Source of the DNA: an uncultured beta proteobacterium
GTDB lineage: Bacteria > Pseudomonadota > Gammaproteobacteria > Burkholderiales > Burkholderiaceae_C
Assembly (NCBI GenBank): GCA_903876735.1
Contig: CAIRAW010000013.1
Coordinates: 1-58,099 of the forward strand
Length of the DNA stretch: 58,099 bases
Direction: 5' to 3'
This document shows, piece by piece, positions 50,216 to 58,099 of the stretch. The notes below the pieces were generated by a model that made no database searches, was not told the DNA's origin, and saw only the letters and a program-made list of their open reading frames with translations. The translations under genes were made by a program, and so were the position numbers. Position 1 is the stretch's first letter. Each line of letters starts with the position of its first letter.

Positions 50216-50665
50216 ATGTCCCTGGCCCAGCTCTCGCTTAAAGGCCGCGCCTTGCGCCTGCTCAGCGCGCGCGAGCACTCGCGCGCCGAGCTGGAGCGCA
50301 AGCTCAAGTCCTTCGAGGAAGAGCCCGGCACGCTGTCAAGCACGCTCGATGAACTGCAGACCAAGGGCTTCATCAGCGAGCAACGCGTGATTGAGTCGGT
50401 GCTCAACCGTCGCGCTGCCAAATTGGGCACAACGCGCATCGGGCAGGAATTGCAGGGCAAGGGCCTGGACCCCGACGCCATCAGCGATGCGCTGGCGAGC
50501 CTGAAAGCCACTGAAGTGGAGCGGGCCCGGGCGGTCTGGCAGAAGAAATTCGGAACCGTTGCAGCCAACGCCTCGGAGGCTGCGCGTCAGATGCGCTTTC
50601 TGGCCTCGCGCGGTTTTGGCGCTGACGCCATCCGGCGCGCCATCAAAGGCCTAGCATCAGACTGA
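50216..50665 (+). CDS. recX: RecA regulator RecX
   Basis: This 149-residue helical-repeat protein modulates RecA filaments. [21 protein letters not shown] and [15 protein letters not shown] with [18 protein letters not shown] are typical RecX repeats. It follows recA closely, as in most Proteobacteria. Its 3' end overlaps the convergent argC by 23 bases. Confidence 0.93.
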   Translation: MSLAQLSLKGRALRLLSAREHSRAELERKLKSFEEEPGTLSSTLDELQTKGFISEQRVIESVLNRRAAKLGTTRIGQELQGKGLDPDAISDALASLKATEVERARAVWQKKFGTVAANASEAARQMRFLASRGFGADAIRRAIKGLASD

Positions 50666-51578
50666 GGTTTTGTACCGCTGCGCCACTGGCGCCTTTGCCC
50701 AGGTTGTCCAATCGGGCCACCAGCACAGCGTGGTGAAACCCGTCACCGGCGTCGGCATTGGAGAACACACGCAACTCCATCTTGTTGGTCCCGACCAGCG
50801 CCAACGCGTCGAGTTTGTTGTCGGCCGTGGCCGGCTCGACGCTGACCGCGTCGCTGCCCGAATAGTGGCGAGCCAGCGCCTCATGCAAGTCCCGTGCGCT
50901 GGGTCGCCCCGGCAGCAGGTCCAGGTCCAGCGGCAGTTGCACCAGCATGCCCTGGCGGAAATTGCCAACCGATGGAACAAAGACAGGCCGGCGCAGCAGG
51001 CCGCTGTACTTCATGATCTCGGGCAGATGCTTGTGCTTGAGCCCCAGCCCATACAGTTCGAAAGCCGGCGCCTGGCCACACTCGTAGGCCTCGATCATGG
51101 TGCGTCCGCCGCCGGAATAACCGCTGACCGCCGGTAAGGTGAGCGCAAAATCGGCCGGAATCAAACCGGCGTCAACCAGCGGGCGAATCAGCGCAATGGC
51201 GCCGGTCGCATAGCAGCCCGGATTGGCCACGCGGCTCGCCGCCGCAACCCGTTGTTGGTGTCCAGCAACCAGTTCCGGGAAGCCAAACACCCAGCCCGGC
51301 GCCGTGCGGTGCGCGGTCGAGGCGTCGATGATTTTGGGTCCCGCTTGACCGGTCTCCCTGGCCACAGAATCAATGGCCGCAACCGATTCAATCGCCGCCT
51401 CGTCATGCAGGCACAACACAACCAGATCGACCTGCGCCATCAGTTCGCGCTTGGCGCCGGCGTCTTTGCGCAGCGCAGGGGCAATGCTGACGAGTTCGAT
51501 ACCCGGCATGGCCTGCAGGCGTTCGCGAATTTGTAGGCCGGTGGTTCCGGCTTCACCGTCTATGAATATCTTGTGCAT
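50643..51578 (-). CDS. argC: N-acetyl-gamma-glutamyl-phosphate reductase (type 2)
   Basis: This 311-residue NADPH-dependent enzyme makes N-acetylglutamate semialdehyde in arginine biosynthesis. The nucleotide-binding start is [13 protein letters not shown]; catalytic Cys122 is in [11 protein letters not shown]. The length and DGEAGTTGL type fit the short ArgC class. The start ATG 51578 is the standard MHKIFIDGE. It converges with recX. Confidence 0.95.
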   Translation of the reverse strand: MHKIFIDGEAGTTGLQIRERLQAMPGIELVSIAPALRKDAGAKRELMAQVDLVVLCLHDEAAIESVAAIDSVARETGQAGPKIIDASTAHRTAPGWVFGFPELVAGHQQRVAAASRVANPGCYATGAIALIRPLVDAGLIPADFALTLPAVSGYSGGGRTMIEAYECGQAPAFELYGLGLKHKHLPEIMKYSGLLRRPVFVPSVGNFRQGMLVQLPLDLDLLPGRPSARDLHEALARHYSGSDAVSVEPATADNKLDALALVGTNKMELRVFSNADAGDGFHHAVLVARLDNLGKGASGAAVQNLSLMLGL

Positions 51579-51738
51579 GCTTGATCTCGATCAGGTGCTT
51601 CCGCCTGCCTGTGTAAGACTGGTGGAAGTAAGGCGCGGTGCTGCATGATACAGTCCAAGGCTGTGTTGTCCAGTGCCTGCCTCGAGCAGTCTAGCTTCGA
51701 GGCCGGAGAAAAAACCATTCACTCCTGAGAGCATCCTC

Positions 51739-52902
<1,164 letters not shown>

Positions 52903-52967
52903 TACTTTGTTGGACAGACAGGCGCTGCACACGGCACGTCGACTCTGTCCTTAACTGAAAGTGAATC

Positions 52968-53861
52968 ATGTCCATCCTCATCAATAAAGACACCAAGGTC
53001 ATCACCCAAGGCATCACTGGCAAGACCGGTCAGTTCCACACCGAAAAGTGCCAGGAATATGCCAATGGCAAGAACTGTTTCGTTGCCGGCGTGAACCCGA
53101 AGAAGGCCGGCGAGTCGATCTTCAACATCCCGATTTTTGCTTCGGTCAAGGACGCAGCCAAAGAAACCGGCGCCACCGTGTCGGTCATCTACGTGCCACC
53201 GGCCGGCGCTGCTGCCGCGATCTGGGAAGCCGTCGAGGCTGACCTGGACCTGGCGATCTGCATTACCGAAGGCATTCCGGTGCGCGACATGCTCGAAGTG
53301 CGCAACCGCATGCGCGCCAAGGAGGCCGCCGGGGGCAAGAGGACACTGCTGCTGGGCCCGAACTGCCCCGGCCTGATCACGCCCGACGAAATCAAGATCG
53401 GCATCATGCCCGGTCACATCCACCGCAAGGGCCGCATCGGCGTGGTCTCGCGCTCAGGCACCCTGACCTATGAAGCCGTGGCGCAGCTGACCGAAATCGG
53501 CCTGGGCCAGTCAACGGCCGTCGGCATTGGTGGCGACCCGATCAACGGCCTCAAGCACATCGACATCATGCGTGCCTTCAACGAAGACCCGGACACCGAC
53601 GCCGTCATCATGATCGGTGAGATCGGCGGCCCCGACGAAGCCGAAGCGGCTCGCTGGTGCAAGCTCAACATGAAAAAGCCGATCGTTGGCTTTATTGCGG
53701 GCGTGACCGCGCCAGCCGGCAAGCGCATGGGCCATGCCGGCGCCCTGATCTCGGGCGGCGCCGACACGGCGGACGCGAAGCTGGCCGTGATGGAAGAATG
53801 CGGTTTCAAGATCACCCGTGATCCATCTGAAATGGCGAAATTGCTGAAAGCCATGCTGTAA
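52968..53861 (+). CDS. sucD: Succinyl-CoA synthetase alpha subunit
   Basis: This 297-residue subunit binds CoA and carries the phospho-histidine. It starts MSILINKDTKVITQGITGK. GPNCPG and IGIMPGHI are CoA-side motifs, and the catalytic His is in GHAGALISGG near residue 250. It is co-transcribed with sucC. Confidence 0.98.
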   Translation: MSILINKDTKVITQGITGKTGQFHTEKCQEYANGKNCFVAGVNPKKAGESIFNIPIFASVKDAAKETGATVSVIYVPPAGAAAAIWEAVEADLDLAICITEGIPVRDMLEVRNRMRAKEAAGGKRTLLLGPNCPGLITPDEIKIGIMPGHIHRKGRIGVVSRSGTLTYEAVAQLTEIGLGQSTAVGIGGDPINGLKHIDIMRAFNEDPDTDAVIMIGEIGGPDEAEAARWCKLNMKKPIVGFIAGVTAPAGKRMGHAGALISGGADTADAKLAVMEECGFKITRDPSEMAKLLKAML

Positions 53862-53876
53862 GCAAAACTACCAACG

Positions 53877-53910
53877 CCCCGGCGCCCGAGTGGGCCTTAA
53901 ACTGCCGGGG
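53877..53910 (+). ncRNA. Structured leader upstream of terC (candidate regulatory RNA)
   Basis: CCCCGGC (53877-53883) pairs with GCCGGGG (53904-53910), enclosing GCCC-GAGT-GGGC (53884-53895). Together with the following terminator-type hairpin this looks like a riboswitch-plus-expression-platform layout. TerC-family genes are known to be preceded by yybP-ykoY manganese riboswitches or terC-motif RNAs in other bacteria. I could not match the conserved core, so it may only be the sucCD 3' structure. Confidence 0.4.
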
Positions 53911-53920
53911 AAACAAGATG

Positions 53921-53960
53921 GAAGCGCTCCAAACGTCATGTTTTGAGCGCTTCTTTCTTT
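53921..53960 (+). terminator. Terminator between sucCD and terC
   Basis: GAAGCGCTC (53921-53929) pairs with GAGCGCTTC (53945-53953), and an inner AAAC/GTTT extends the stem; TTTCTTT follows. It ends the sucCD transcript and may also attenuate terC, whose start is 20 bases further. Confidence 0.85.
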
Positions 53961-53980
53961 AGCAAATCAGGAGAATCCCA

Positions 53981-54673
53981 ATGGAATGGCTGCAAAACGT
54001 GGACTTCTGGATCGGTCTGCTCAAGATCGTCTGGATCAACATCATCCTGTCCGGCGACAACGCCGTGGTGATCGCACTGGCCGCTCGCTCCTTGCCGCCG
54101 CAACAACAGACAAAGGCGGTCTTCTGGGGTTCCGGTGCGGCCGTGGTGTTGCGCATTGGCCTGACCGTGGTGGCCGCCAAACTGCTCGAAATGTCTTTTC
54201 TGCAGATCGTGGGAGGCCTGCTGCTGCTGTGGATCGGCACCCAGTTGCTCAGCGATGAGGAAGAGGGCGAAGGCCATAGCAAGGAACACGGCAGCCTGAT
54301 GGCGGCCGTGCGCACCATCCTGATTGCCGATCTTGTCATGAGCCTGGACAACGTCATTGCGGTTGCCGCTGCGGCCAAGGGCAGCATGACGCTGCTGATA
54401 CTGGGGCTGGCGATCAGCATCCCGCTGGTGATTTTTGGCAGCACGCTGATGATCAAGCTGATGGAACGCTTTCCCATCATCGTGACCTTTGGCGCCGCCC
54501 TGATCGGCTGGGTTGGTGGTGAAACTATCGTCAGCGATGTCGCCCTCAAGGGCGTACTGGGCGCCAACCCCTGGTTGCATTACGCCGCGGCGGCGAGCGG
54601 CGCAGCACTGGTGCTGGGTTTGGGGCATTTGTTGCAGAAACGAAACGCGAAAGACCCGCAGGCCGTTGCCTGA
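53981..54673 (+). CDS. TerC-family integral membrane protein
   Basis: This 230-residue inner-membrane protein has about seven helices and the TerC signatures SGDNAVVIALAARSLP, WIGTQLLSDEEEG and ADLVMSLDNVIAVAAAA with conserved Asp/Asn in the membrane. The family is linked to manganese/other metal export and to tellurite resistance. AGGAG lies just upstream of ATG. The preceding leader has terminator and stem structures that may regulate it. Confidence 0.92.
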   Translation: MEWLQNVDFWIGLLKIVWINIILSGDNAVVIALAARSLPPQQQTKAVFWGSGAAVVLRIGLTVVAAKLLEMSFLQIVGGLLLLWIGTQLLSDEEEGEGHSKEHGSLMAAVRTILIADLVMSLDNVIAVAAAAKGSMTLLILGLAISIPLVIFGSTLMIKLMERFPIIVTFGAALIGWVGGETIVSDVALKGVLGANPWLHYAAAASGAALVLGLGHLLQKRNAKDPQAVA

Positions 54674-54803
54674 GCGTTCATTGGGCTGTTGAACAAAAGC
54701 GCCGCCAAGGCGCGGCGCCAGGGTCGATACCGTTTGGCGCCGATATGCCGGCGCTCTTGCTACGCTGCAAACCTGTCGACTTGGCGCTACAGTCCGGTAC
54801 ACG

Positions 54804-55592
54804 ATGAATTACACCTTCTGCTCGCAAACCGATCCCGGTCGGATTCGCGCCAACAACGAAGACGCGGTGGCGATTGATGAAACAGCCCAGTTCGCCGTCC
54901 TGGCCGATGGCATGGGCGGCTACAACGCGGGCGAGGTCGCCAGCGGCATGGCCACGACCCTGATCAGGTCGGAGTTGGCCAGTTGCTTGTCACCGACGGG
55001 TGAACAGCCCACCATCGCCGAGCTCAAGCTCGCAATCGAGGACATTGTGGCCCGTGCCAATCGCGAGATTGTTGATGCCGCGCGCGCCACGCCCCACTAC
55101 GAAGGCATGGGCACCACGCTGGTAGTGGCGGTTTTCCGGGAGCAGCAACTGCTGGTCGGACATATCGGTGATTCCCGCTGCTACCGCCTGCGCGGCAAGG
55201 AGTTTCTGCAACTCACCAGGGACCACTCGCTGCTGCAGGAACAGCTGGACGCTGGCTGGCTGACGCCAAAACAGGCGCTCAGCTCACCGATCAGGAATCT
55301 GGTGACACGGGGTCTGGGCGTGGCAGACGAGGTGCTGCTCGATCTCCATGAACACCAGGTACTGCCCGGTGACCTTTATTTGCTGTGTTCGGACGGGCTT
55401 TCTGACATGGTGCAAGATAAGGAAATTGCAAAGATCTTGCGCCAGCGACAATTGTTGCAGCAAATGGCCGATGACCTGGTCGCGAAAGCCAACGAAAATG
55501 GCGGAAAAGATAACATTACGGTCGTATTGGCACAGGCCAGCGGCCAAGCCGAAGAGCCCCGGTTAATATCGAGCTGGCGTTGGAATCAGTAA
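54804..55592 (+). CDS. PP2C-type (Stp1-like) serine/threonine phosphatase
   Basis: This 262-residue metal-dependent phosphatase removes phosphate from Ser/Thr of proteins. The metal ligands are present: Asp20 (RANNEDAV), Asp35 (LADGMGGYNAG), Asp123 (GDSRCYR), Asp197 (LCSDGLSD) and Asp236 (GGKDNITVVLA). It is followed by a FHA protein, a phosphothreonine reader, and a GAF-PilB-type ATPase, suggesting a phospho-regulated motor. A partner kinase is not in the window and may lie beyond the right edge. Confidence 0.93.
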   Translation: MNYTFCSQTDPGRIRANNEDAVAIDETAQFAVLADGMGGYNAGEVASGMATTLIRSELASCLSPTGEQPTIAELKLAIEDIVARANREIVDAARATPHYEGMGTTLVVAVFREQQLLVGHIGDSRCYRLRGKEFLQLTRDHSLLQEQLDAGWLTPKQALSSPIRNLVTRGLGVADEVLLDLHEHQVLPGDLYLLCSDGLSDMVQDKEIAKILRQRQLLQQMADDLVAKANENGGKDNITVVLAQASGQAEEPRLISSWRWNQ

Positions 55593-55637
55593 TTTCATGG
55601 AATCCGTCATGCCAAATTTCAGCTACAGGAGTCGGTC

Positions 55638-56303
55638 ATGCCGAAAATGATTGTGTCGATCGACGGGGTTGTCATCCGGGAAGTCCAGTTGACCAAGGAG
55701 CGGACCACCCTGGGTCGGCGACCCTACAACGACATTGTGATTGACAACCTCGCCGTCAGTGGCGAGCACGCCTTGCTGCAGATGGCGGGCAACCAGGTTT
55801 ACCTGGAAGACCTCAACAGCACCAACGGCACCTACGTAAACGGCAAGGCGACGAAGAAGCAGTTGTTGCAAAGCGGCGACAGCATCGAGGTTGGAAAGTA
55901 CCAGATCAAGTTTATTGGTGACGCCGAGAAACCGGGCCAGGGTAAAGTCGCCCCCGTCATTGCGGCCCCGGCCGAGCCCGTCGCGTACTATGGGTCGCAC
56001 GAGCCCACCAGTTTCAACACCCTGCCGGCCGAGCCCGAACCTGGCCAGGCTGCAATCCGGGTCCTGTCCGGTGTTGCAGCCGGGCGCGAGGTGGCTTTGA
56101 CCAAGGTCGTCACCACCATCGGAAAACCCGGCGTCGCGATTGCTGCAATCACACGCCGCAAGGACGGTTTTGTCATTCACCACGTCGAAGGTGCAGACAT
56201 CCCGGTGCTCAACGGGAAGCAGATCGGAGCAGATCCGGTCAGCCTGAAGAACGGCGACCTGATCGGACTGGCCGGAACCCAAATGCAGTTTGTAGAGTCC
56301 TGA
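55638..56303 (+). CDS. Double FHA-domain protein
   Basis: This 221-residue protein has a canonical N-terminal FHA domain with the phosphothreonine-binding Arg27 (LGRR), Ser41 and His44 (SGEH) and Asn63 (STNGTYVNG). A Pro/Ala-rich linker (about 96-137) leads to a second FHA-like domain (138-221) in which GKPGVAIAAITRRKDG replaces the usual Gly-Arg...Ser-x-x-His, while LNGKQI is kept. The second domain may not bind phosphopeptide. It starts 45 bases after the PP2C gene. Confidence 0.88.
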   Translation: MPKMIVSIDGVVIREVQLTKERTTLGRRPYNDIVIDNLAVSGEHALLQMAGNQVYLEDLNSTNGTYVNGKATKKQLLQSGDSIEVGKYQIKFIGDAEKPGQGKVAPVIAAPAEPVAYYGSHEPTSFNTLPAEPEPGQAAIRVLSGVAAGREVALTKVVTTIGKPGVAIAAITRRKDGFVIHHVEGADIPVLNGKQIGADPVSLKNGDLIGLAGTQMQFVES

Positions 56304-56347
56304 GCGACGTGCCGCCACTGATAGCAGCCACCTCAGGAGTGCCCTTG

Positions 56348-58099
56348 ATGAATGAAGTGATGAAACCACCGCTGCAAGACAAGCAGGCGGCAGATGCTGT
56401 TTTGGAAGGCGGGCATGCGCACCATGCCAAACCCGACATGACCTTCGAGGCGCTTTTTTACCGGCAGTTGCAGCAAGTCACGGCCCGCATCCACGAAACC
56501 GAAAATCTTGAGCAAATCATGCTCGAAGCCAGCGAGGACATCTGCAAGCTGTTCAATGCCGAGCGGCTGACGCTCTATGCCGTCAATGAAGACCGCAGCG
56601 CCATTGTCTCCAAGGTCAAGACCGGCCTGAAAAGCAGTCGGGAACTCAAGCTGCCGATCACGCCGCAGAGCATTGCAGGCTATGTTGCCTTCAGCAAGCA
56701 GTTGCTCAATCTGGCCGACGTCTACGATGGCGAGACGCTCAAGAAGATTCATCCCTCCCTGACCTTCCTGAAAGAGGTTGACAAGCGCTCGGGCTACCGC
56801 ACCCGCCAGATGCTGGTGGCGCCGATTCTTGAGGGTGACATCCTGCACGGCGTGCTGCAGATCATCAACAACAAGGGCAATCAGCCCTTTGGCGAACTCG
56901 AGGTTGATGGCGTTTCGCAACTCTGCAAGACACTGGCCATCGCCATCCGCCAGCGCATGCAGAAAGCGGCGGAGCTGGCGCGGCGCAAGGCCACCAAGTA
57001 CGACGGCCTGGTGACCGAGGGCCTGATCAGTGCGGAGCAGATGGCGCAATGCCTTGAAGCAGCACGCCTTGAAGCCAAACCGGTTGAGCCTTTGCTGCTC
57101 GACCGCTACAAGGTATCGGCCGCGCTGATTGGCGCCTCACTGTCGAAATTTTTTGCCGTGCCTTACGAGCCCTTCAACCCCGGGCGCATCCGCTCCGAAA
57201 TGCTGCATGGCGCGCTCAAGCGCGAGTTCATCGAAGCGCAGGGCTGGCTGCCGCTGGAGGAGTCGCCCGACGGTCTGGTCATCATGTGCATGGACCCGGA
57301 GGCCGTGCGCAACTCGCGCGTTGTGCCTCAGGTGGTTCCCCGCATCACCCGCTTTGCCTATCGCGTCACCACACAGGCCGAATTTGCCGAGACCCTCAAA
57401 CAGATCTTTGGCGGCAGCGCCGAGGGCGGCTCGATCGACGAGTTGCTGGCCGACATGGACACCGGACCGATCGACGACGGCACCAACGACGATTCGCTGG
57501 AGTCGGCGGCAGCCGACAACGAACTCGTCAAGTTCGTCAACAAGGTCATCATCGACGCCTACTACCAGAAGGCATCGGACATCCACATCGAGCCGATGCC
57601 GGGCAAGCTCAAGACCGGCATCCGATTCCGTATTGACGGCACCCTGATGCCCTACGTCGAAGTGCCGGCACATTTTCGCCAGGCCATGGTGACGCGCCTG
57701 AAGATCATGTGCGACCTCGACATCTCCGAGCGGCGCAAACCGCAGGACGGCAAGATCAAGTTCAAGAAATACGGCCCGCTCGACATCGAACTGCGCGTGG
57801 CCACCATTCCGTCAGCCGGCGGCGTGGAAGACGTGGTGATGCGGATTCTGGCCGCAGGCGAGCCGATTCCGCTGGACAAACTGGGCCTGACGCCCCACAA
57901 CCGCGAGCGCGTCGTGCGCACCATCGAGCGCCCCTATGGCCTGTTCTACGTCTGCGGCCCCACGGGATCGGGCAAGACCACCACGCTGCACTCCATCCTC
58001 AAGCACCTCAACACGCCCGACACCAAGATCTGGACCGCCGAAGACCCGGTTGAAATCACGCAAAAAGGCCTGCGCCAGGTGCAGATCAACCGCAAGGCC
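56348..58099 (+). CDS. GAF-domain PilB/GspE-type ATPase, 3'-truncated
   Basis: The frame starts at ATG 56348 and is open to the last base, giving 584 visible residues; the C-terminus is beyond the window. A GAF sensor domain covers about 50-205. A region like the T2SSE/MshEN N-domain follows (about 216-350), with GLVTEGLISAEQMAQCLE but KYDG in place of the RLG that starts c-di-GMP-binding MshEN motifs. The ATPase core starts near 390 with ASDIHIEP (409-416), Walker A GPTGSGKT at 537-544 and the Asp box TAEDPVEI. Such ATPases drive type IV pili, type II secretion or MSHA pili. GAF fusion plus the upstream PP2C and FHA genes is unusual. Confidence 0.9.
   Translation, partial: MNEVMKPPLQDKQAADAVLEGGHAHHAKPDMTFEALFYRQLQQVTARIHETENLEQIMLEASEDICKLFNAERLTLYAVNEDRSAIVSKVKTGLKSSRELKLPITPQSIAGYVAFSKQLLNLADVYDGETLKKIHPSLTFLKEVDKRSGYRTRQMLVAPILEGDILHGVLQIINNKGNQPFGELEVDGVSQLCKTLAIAIRQRMQKAAELARRKATKYDGLVTEGLISAEQMAQCLEAARLEAKPVEPLLLDRYKVSAALIGASLSKFFAVPYEPFNPGRIRSEMLHGALKREFIEAQGWLPLEESPDGLVIMCMDPEAVRNSRVVPQVVPRITRFAYRVTTQAEFAETLKQIFGGSAEGGSIDELLADMDTGPIDDGTNDDSLESAAADNELVKFVNKVIIDAYYQKASDIHIEPMPGKLKTGIRFRIDGTLMPYVEVPAHFRQAMVTRLKIMCDLDISERRKPQDGKIKFKKYGPLDIELRVATIPSAGGVEDVVMRILAAGEPIPLDKLGLTPHNRERVVRTIERPYGLFYVCGPTGSGKTTTLHSILKHLNTPDTKIWTAEDPVEITQKGLRQVQINRKA

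Noticed and set aside
54699..54718. GC-rich hairpin GCGCCGC/GCGGCGC after terC as a terminator
   Set aside because: A stem exists but no T-run follows; evidence is too weak to call a terminator.

Overview
The window is a 58 kb piece of a GC-rich betaproteobacterial chromosome, most likely from Burkholderiales, family Comamonadaceae (Rhodoferax/Polaromonas-like). The reasons are the Omp32-type porin, Coq7, the QseBC- and TctDE-type two-component pairs, the long two-ACT threonine deaminase, the recA-recX order, and dispersed repeats of the GTCATTGCG.../GTCATCCCGGA... type. It is mostly core chromosome. I see no rRNA, tRNA, CRISPR array, prophage or intact insertion sequence. Accessory features are limited to short repeats, one toxin-antitoxin pair and one gene remnant.

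Layout. 1-4.4 kb: the 3' part of groEL, a bidirectional terminator, then a minus-strand cluster (YcaQ-like DNA glycosylase, HAD phosphatase, fumarylacetoacetate-hydrolase-family protein). 4.5-14.1 kb: a sugar-phosphate block. A minus-strand run encodes an Afu/Fbp-type ABC importer (binding protein, fused permease, ATPase) followed by transaldolase and phosphoglucose isomerase. It diverges from zwf and a HexR-type regulator. 14.1-20.9 kb: a minus-strand dipeptide-type ABC importer operon with an M20 amidohydrolase inside it, preceded by a truncated Uma2-family remnant. 21-29 kb: an RcnB-like protein, porin, coq7, OsmC, a Phd/VapC-type toxin-antitoxin pair with a clear promoter and operator, ilvA, a 5'-nucleotidase and radA. 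29-37.5 kb: a glycine-zipper protein, a diheme cytochrome followed by a QseBC-like pair, ilvE, a zf-CHCC protein, a heptosyltransferase and an RstAB-like pair. 37.6-48.4 kb: ampG, an M48 protease, a TlpA-like thioredoxin, a YchJ-like protein, a PEBP protein, topB with a lysine-rich tail and SWIB domain, a SET-domain methyltransferase, birA, a SPOR-like protein and a TctDE-like pair. 48.5-58.1 kb: a MarR regulator, recA, recX, argC, sucCD, terC, a PP2C phosphatase, a double-FHA protein and the 5' part of a GAF-PilB/GspE-type ATPase that runs off the window.

How the genes work together. The strongest functional story is the sugar-phosphate block. The importer overlaps tal by translational coupling, pgi follows, and zwf-hexR diverges from the same intergenic region. 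The binding protein lacks the tandem-tyrosine iron motif of FbpA and carries a His-Asp pair plus a downstream Glu, with the spacing I recall for the hexose-phosphate binder AfuA. I infer import of sugar phosphates feeding directly into G6P/F6P metabolism. A second unusual neighbourhood is topB (topoisomerase III with a histone-H1-like Lys tail and a SWIB domain) divergent from a SET lysine methyltransferase, separated by a Z-DNA-prone tract. A third is the PP2C / FHA / GAF-ATPase cluster at the right edge, which looks like a phospho-regulated pilus or secretion motor. These functional links are inferences from sequence and position.
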